Part shown: positions 59,744 to 64,000 of the stretch, piece by piece
Layout: every line of letters begins with the position of its first letter
Numbering within the stretch: the stretch's first letter is position 1
From: Sphingomonas faeni
GTDB taxonomy: Bacteria; Pseudomonadota; Alphaproteobacteria; Sphingomonadales; Sphingomonadaceae
Length of the DNA: 64,000 bases
Direction of reading: 5' to 3'
NCBI RefSeq assembly: GCF_030817315.1
Contig: NZ_JAUSZF010000001.1
Span: 2,216,501 to 2,280,500, forward strand
Position numbers and translations under genes: made by a program
Notes under the pieces: model-generated
Databases searched by the model: none
Told to the model about the DNA's origin: nothing
What the model saw: the letters and a program-made list of their open reading frames with translations, nothing else

Positions 59744-59871
59744 GATGCGTGCGCCTTTACCCGCTCGGGCGATCGCACGGAACCCGCTAACCGGCGCGGT
59801 TCCGCGATGATTGCACGATGCGCTGATGCCTCCTATCTGTATTGCCAGAACAACACACTTCGGAGATAGCC

Positions 59872-60369
59872 ATGATCCGCCCGCTCCTGCTCACCACCGT
59901 CGGTCTCGTCGGCGCGCTCGCAATGTCCGCGTGCGACCGCTCTAACGAAGGCGCGTCGGTCTCGATCAACGCCGATGGCGGCAATGTGCTCGGCGCAATC
60001 AACGGCGAGACCGGAGAGATGAAGATCGACGTCCCCGGCTTTCAAGGCTCGGTGAAGCTGCCGAAGATCAAGATCGACACGAGCAACTTCGATCTCAACG
60101 GCGTGCGGCTCTACCCGGGTTCGACGATCAAGACTCTCAACATCGTCGGCAACGACAAGAGCGGCGGTCTCCGCGTGGCCTTCGCCAGCCCTGCGACGCC
60201 GCTAGTCGTGCGCGACTGGTTTGCACAACGGCTCGGAAAGGTCGGCTATCAGGTGCATCCCGAGGGGGCGAACCTGATCGGCACGACCGACGAAAACAAA
60301 CCCTTCCGCCTCGAACTGGCTCCGGATGGCAAGGACCAAGCGACCGGGACGATCGTCATCAGCGGGTAA
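59872..60369 (+). CDS. putative lipoprotein, hypothetical
   Basis: A 165-residue secreted protein with signal peptide MIRPLLLTTVGLVGALAMSAC; AMSAC is a lipobox with Cys20. The mature part begins with a short Ser/Asn/Gly region (INADGGNVLGAINGETGEMKIDVPG). It continues as a compact beta-rich domain (LPKIKIDTSNFDLNGVRLYPGSTIKTLNIVG...). No known family recognised. GGAG lies seven bases before ATG 59872; the frame upstream is not needed. Confidence 0.75.
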   Translation: MIRPLLLTTVGLVGALAMSACDRSNEGASVSINADGGNVLGAINGETGEMKIDVPGFQGSVKLPKIKIDTSNFDLNGVRLYPGSTIKTLNIVGNDKSGGLRVAFASPATPLVVRDWFAQRLGKVGYQVHPEGANLIGTTDENKPFRLELAPDGKDQATGTIVISG

Positions 60370-60482
60370 GGCGTAAGGGGGATGAGAGGGATACGTAAAT
60401 CTCAACTCACCCTAACCCAAGCATTTGGCACGGCATCGCCGATCCCCTATATCAGCAGTCCCCAAATCCGGACACGAACCCC

Positions 60483-61439
60483 ATGCTCGACACCCCCGCC
60501 GCCCAGGTCCCGACGCTCAGCCTCGCCACGCAGGACACCGACCCCGATGGTTTCGCCGCCGCGTTCGGCGAATCGTTCGAGCGATACGGCTTTGCGATCG
60601 TCGCCGATCACGGCATCCCCGCCGACCTGATCGAGCGCGCCTGGGCCGAGACGAAGCTCCTGTTCGACCTCCCCGAAGACGAGAAGCGCGGCTATCACAT
60701 CCCCGGCGGCGGTGGCGCGCGCGGCTACACGCCGTTCAAGACCGAGATCGCCAAAGACGCGAAGGTCGTCGACCTCAAGGAATTCTGGCACGTCGGCCGC
60801 GAACTCCCCGAGGGTCATCGCTATGCGGACACGATGGCGCCGAACGTCTGGCCGACCCGCCCCGAGGGTTTCAAGCCGGTCTTCCTCGAACTCTTCGCCG
60901 CATTTGACCGTGCCGGCGACAAGCTCCTGTCCGCGATCGCGCGCCACCTGAAGCTCAAGCCCGACTGGTTCGATCCGGCGGTGAAGGACGGCAACAGCAT
61001 CCTTCGTTTGCTGCATTACCCGCCGATCCCCGCCGATGCAGAGGGCGTCCGCGCCGGCGCGCATGAGGACATCAACCTCATCACGCTGCTGCTCGGCGCC
61101 GAGGAGGCCGGCCTCGAACTGCTCGACCGCGCCAACGGCCGCTGGCTGTCGATCAAGCCGCCCGAAGGTGCGATGGTCGTAAACGTCGGCGACATGCTCC
61201 AGCGCCTGACCAACAAATTGCTGCCCTCGACCACGCACCGCGTCGTCAACCCGCCCCCCGAACGCCGCGGCCACTCGCGCTATTCGATGCCGTTCTTCCT
61301 CCACCCGGCACCCGATTTCCTGATCGAGACGCTGCCCGGCACGATCACGCCGGACAACGCGAACCGCTATCCGACCCCGATCACTGCGCATGATTACCTG
61401 TACGAGCGGCTGGTCGAGATCGGGCTGATCAAGAAGTAA
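60483..61439 (+). CDS. 2-oxoglutarate/Fe(II)-dependent oxygenase, isopenicillin-N-synthase-like
   Basis: A 318-residue double-stranded beta-helix oxygenase. The N-terminal DIOX_N region (SFERYGFAIVADHGIPADLI) is followed by the iron triad His194 and Asp196 (GAHEDINLITLLL) and His252 (STTHRVVNPP), and the RxS co-substrate motif in HSRYSMPFFLHP. The DIOX_N plus 2OG-FeII layout matches isopenicillin-N-synthase family proteins common in bacteria; most are uncharacterised hydroxylases or desaturases, so no substrate can be named. Stands alone between the lipoprotein gene and polA. Confidence 0.88.
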   Translation: MLDTPAAQVPTLSLATQDTDPDGFAAAFGESFERYGFAIVADHGIPADLIERAWAETKLLFDLPEDEKRGYHIPGGGGARGYTPFKTEIAKDAKVVDLKEFWHVGRELPEGHRYADTMAPNVWPTRPEGFKPVFLELFAAFDRAGDKLLSAIARHLKLKPDWFDPAVKDGNSILRLLHYPPIPADAEGVRAGAHEDINLITLLLGAEEAGLELLDRANGRWLSIKPPEGAMVVNVGDMLQRLTNKLLPSTTHRVVNPPPERRGHSRYSMPFFLHPAPDFLIETLPGTITPDNANRYPTPITAHDYLYERLVEIGLIKK

Positions 61440-61490
61440 GCCGGGTTTAACCGCCCTAATCCTCCGCTCCTCTCGAACCAAAGAAGCATG

Positions 61491-61545
61491 TTTCCCCGCG
61501 AAGGCGGGGATCCAGACTGGGCTCCCGCCTTCGCGGGAGAACAAA
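61491..61545. repeat. palindromic repeat family C, copy 5
   Basis: TTTCCCCGCGAAGGCGGGGA and CTCCCGCCTTCGCGGGAGAA arms; almost identical to copy 1 at 31456. Confidence 0.8.
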
Positions 61546-61569
61546 GTAGCGTTCACCCTGACCACTGCA

Positions 61570-61674
61570 CCACCCCGGCGAAGGCCGGGGCCCAGTTGGA
61601 AAGGTTGCAGTAACGACGTACGTCGCTTCGTTATAACTGTCCCCCAACTGGGCCCCGGCCTCCGCCGGGGTGGT
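61570..61674. repeat. palindromic repeat family B, copy 6
   Basis: CCACCCCGGCGAAGGCCGGG and CCCGGCCTCCGCCGGGGTGG arms. Confidence 0.85.
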
Positions 61675-61794
61675 GCCATCTCTCAGGGCGGTTCGAGCGC
61701 GGGCCATCCCCCCACCGCTTTTCTCTCCACCTGATACCCAACAACCACGCTTCGCCCATTGGTCCGGGCCCCCGCATCCGCTAGACCGCGCGCG

Positions 61795-64000
61795 ATGCCC
61801 CATCTCTATCTCGTCGACGGCTCCGGCTATATCTTCCGCGCCTATCACCGGCTGCCGCCGCTCACCAACAAGCATGGCGAGCCGGTCGGCGCGGTCTATG
61901 GCTACACGACGATGTTGTGGAAGCTCGCGGACGAGGTCCACGCCGCCGACGGCCCTACACACATGGCGGTCATCCTCGACAAGTCGTCGAAGACCTTCCG
62001 CAACGATCTCTACGACAAGTACAAGGCGCAGCGTCCACCCCCGCCCGAGGACCTCGTCCCGCAGTTCCCGATGATCCGCGACGCCACGCGCGCGTTCAGC
62101 CTCCCCTGCATCGAGACCGAAGGACTCGAAGCCGACGACATCATCGCCTGCTATTCGAAGGCCGCGCTCGCGCAGGGCTGGGAAGTCACGATCGTCAGTT
62201 CCGACAAGGACCTGATGCAGCTCATCGAGCCCGGGCTCGACATGTACGACACAATGAACAACCGCCGGCTCGGCGCGGAGCATGTCGCGGAGAAATTCCA
62301 CGGCGTCACCCCCGCGCAACTCGGCGACGTGCTCGCGCTGATGGGCGACAGCGTCGACAACGTCCCCGGCGTGCCCGGCGTCGGCCCCAAGACCGCGGCG
62401 AAACTGATCCTCGAACACGGCGATCTCGAAGCCGTACTCGCCGCCGCCGACGGCATGAAGAAAGGCAAGCTCCGCGACAATCTGATCGAGCATGCCGAGA
62501 TGGCACGGCTATCCAAGGTGCTGGTCTCGCTCAAATGCGATGTCGCGCTGCCCGAACCGCTGGAGGATCTCGAACTCAAGGGCATTCCAGACGCGCCGCT
62601 GCGTGCATTCCTCGAGCATCACGGCTTCAAGTCGCTGCTCGCCAAGCTCTCCGCGGTCGCCGACGTGCCGGTCGCCGAGTCGCCCGTCGTCGCCGACATG
62701 GACGACGACGAGCCGTGCAAGCACGACGACTACGAGACCGTGGTCGACGAAGCCGCACTCGATCGCTGGATCACCGTGGCCAAGCACCAGGGCTGGATCG
62801 CCATCGATACCGAGACGACTGGCATCGACGCGACCCGCGCGGATCTCGTCGGGATCAGCATGGCGCTGCATCCGAACCTCGCCTGTTACGTACCTATTGC
62901 GCATGGCGGCACGGATTTGCTCGCGGAAAACCCGGTCCAGCTCGATCGCGCGCTCGTGCTCGCAAGACTGAAGCCGTTGCTGGAGGATCCGAACGTCCTG
63001 AAGATCGGCCACAACCTCAAATACGACATGATCGTCCTCGGCCGCGCCTACGCGCCCACCGGCGGCGTGCAGATCGACCCGTTCGACGACACGATCGTGA
63101 TGAGCTTCGATCTCGACGCCGGCCTGCACGGCCACGGTATGGACGAACTCGCGGCAACACACCTCTCGCACAGCTGCATCGCGTTCAAGGACGTCGTCGG
63201 CACCGGCAAGACGCAGCGCACCTTCGACGAAATCGACCTCAAGGCCGCCACCCGCTACGCCGCCGAGGACGCCGACGTGACGCTTCGCCTGTGGCGCCGC
63301 TTCAAGCGCCGCCTTCCCGCGGAAGGCTCGACCCGCGTCTACGAGATGGTCGACCGCCCGCTCGTGCCCGTCATCGCGCAAATGGAGATGCATGGGATCA
63401 AGGTCGACGCCGCGAAACTGTCGAAGCTCTCGACCGAGTTCGCCGGCCAGATGGCGAGCCTGGAAACCGAAATCCACGCGCTCGCCGGCGCGCCGTTCAC
63501 GATCGGCAGCCCCAAGCAGCTTGGCGACGTGCTGTTCGAGAAGATGGGCATCAAGGGCGGCCGAAAGGGCAAGTCGGGCGTCTATTCGACCGACGTCAAC
63601 GAACTCGAACGGATCGCCGCCGACAAGGATTCGCCCGGCGCGGTCATCGCGCGAAAAGTGCTCGACTGGCGCCAGCTGTCGAAGTTGAAATCGACCTACA
63701 CCGACGCTTTACAGGCGCAGATCAACCCGGCGACGGGCCGCGTCCACACGTCGTACAGCCTCACCGGCGCGCAGACTGGCCGCCTGTCGTCGACCGATCC
63801 GAACCTGCAGAACATCCCGATCCGCACCGAGATCGGCCGCCAGATCCGCGACGCGTTCGTGGCGGAACCCGGCAATGTCATTCTCGCCGCCGATTACTCG
63901 CAGATCGAGCTGCGCTTGGCCGCGCACATGGCCAATGTCCCCGCGCTGAAGGCGGCGTTCGCGGACGGCGACGACATCCACAGCCTCACCGCGCAGGAAC
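61795..64000 (+). CDS. polA: DNA polymerase I, N-terminal part (3' end outside window)
   Basis: Runs off the right edge; 735 codons are present of ~930 expected. The 5'-3' exonuclease domain (1-~290) starts HLYLVDGSGYIFRAYH and contains GLEADDIIACYSKAAL and GDSVDNVPGVPGVGPKTAAKL. The 3'-5' exonuclease appears intact, with AIDTETTGID, KIGHNLKYDMIVLGR and YAAEDADVTLRLW, so proofreading residues are kept. The polymerase domain follows with TGRLSSTDPNLQNIPIRTEIGRQIRDAF and motif A AADYSQIELRLAAHM near the window end. ATG 61795 is the family start. Confidence 0.96.
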   Translation, partial: MPHLYLVDGSGYIFRAYHRLPPLTNKHGEPVGAVYGYTTMLWKLADEVHAADGPTHMAVILDKSSKTFRNDLYDKYKAQRPPPPEDLVPQFPMIRDATRAFSLPCIETEGLEADDIIACYSKAALAQGWEVTIVSSDKDLMQLIEPGLDMYDTMNNRRLGAEHVAEKFHGVTPAQLGDVLALMGDSVDNVPGVPGVGPKTAAKLILEHGDLEAVLAAADGMKKGKLRDNLIEHAEMARLSKVLVSLKCDVALPEPLEDLELKGIPDAPLRAFLEHHGFKSLLAKLSAVADVPVAESPVVADMDDDEPCKHDDYETVVDEAALDRWITVAKHQGWIAIDTETTGIDATRADLVGISMALHPNLACYVPIAHGGTDLLAENPVQLDRALVLARLKPLLEDPNVLKIGHNLKYDMIVLGRAYAPTGGVQIDPFDDTIVMSFDLDAGLHGHGMDELAATHLSHSCIAFKDVVGTGKTQRTFDEIDLKAATRYAAEDADVTLRLWRRFKRRLPAEGSTRVYEMVDRPLVPVIAQMEMHGIKVDAAKLSKLSTEFAGQMASLETEIHALAGAPFTIGSPKQLGDVLFEKMGIKGGRKGKSGVYSTDVNELERIAADKDSPGAVIARKVLDWRQLSKLKSTYTDALQAQINPATGRVHTSYSLTGAQTGRLSSTDPNLQNIPIRTEIGRQIRDAFVAEPGNVILAADYSQIELRLAAHMANVPALKAAFADGDDIHSLTAQE

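Larger units (their letters stand above)
61440..61794. other. gene-free gap with repeats C and B upstream of polA
   Basis: About 355 bases carrying a family C palindrome, a family B palindrome and ~120 bases of polA leader. No promoter elements could be recognised with confidence. Confidence 0.7.

Overview
This window is high-GC chromosomal DNA from an alphaproteobacterium, most likely a Sphingomonas or close relative. The case rests on gene content and style: alginate-export-type porin, DUF2171 protein, RND pump set, decarboxylating gnd of the short type, valine catabolism cluster, dense 4-bp ATGA/GTGA gene overlaps, and intergenic gaps packed with palindromic repeats. Almost everything is core metabolism. 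The clear exception is a low-GC insertion next to nrdB. No rRNA, tRNA, CRISPR array, IS element or prophage was seen.

Layout. 1-1238: end of dgoK and dgoA (galactonate branch). 1293-4278: bioF-bioD-bioA with overlapping ends. 4290-5507: a perfect TGC-rich palindrome and a PHB-depolymerase-family esterase. 5760-7134: a frameshifted MATE efflux gene. 7476-13760: a complete five-step valine pathway on the minus strand (acyl-CoA dehydrogenase, enoyl-CoA hydratase, 3-hydroxyisobutyryl-CoA hydrolase, mmsB, mmsA), with a GIY-YIG gene wedged in and a divergent LysR regulator. 15406-17695: a pair of acyl-CoA dehydrogenase genes. 17966-24366: alginate-export-type porin, dctA and the divergent dctB-dctD two-component pair; DctD lacks the sigma54-contact loop. 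24473-27486: AbrB-family membrane protein, a methyltransferase-like protein and a frameshifted YegD-type Hsp70, all overlapping. 27714-31411: DUF188 protein, DEAD-box helicase, HI0933-type flavoprotein.

31830-39118 is a long minus-strand run: rpiA, tkt, tal, gnd, two HAD phosphatases, a Gre-like factor and a 60-residue protein. Many of these overlap, so the non-oxidative pentose phosphate enzymes look co-expressed with two sugar-phosphate phosphatases. 39786-45904 is a tripartite RND efflux system. 46222-49219 holds a haloacid dehalogenase and a hybrid sensor kinase. 49947-53653 holds class Ia ribonucleotide reductase genes nrdA and nrdB, separated by two small genes.

53650-56900 is the accessory region: an AT-rich PD-(D/E)XK nuclease-like gene that begins inside the nrdB stop codon, an orphan antitoxin-like gene, a membrane-anchored staphylococcal-nuclease homologue, and a four-unit ~124-bp tandem array with alternating inserts and hairpins. 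56946-64000 returns to ordinary genes: porin-like barrel, acidic protein, Bcr/CflA transporter, lipoprotein, 2-oxoglutarate/Fe(II) oxygenase and the first 735 codons of polA.

At least five families of ~50-130 bp imperfect palindromes (called A-E here) occupy many of the intergenic gaps and in places supply the last codons of genes.
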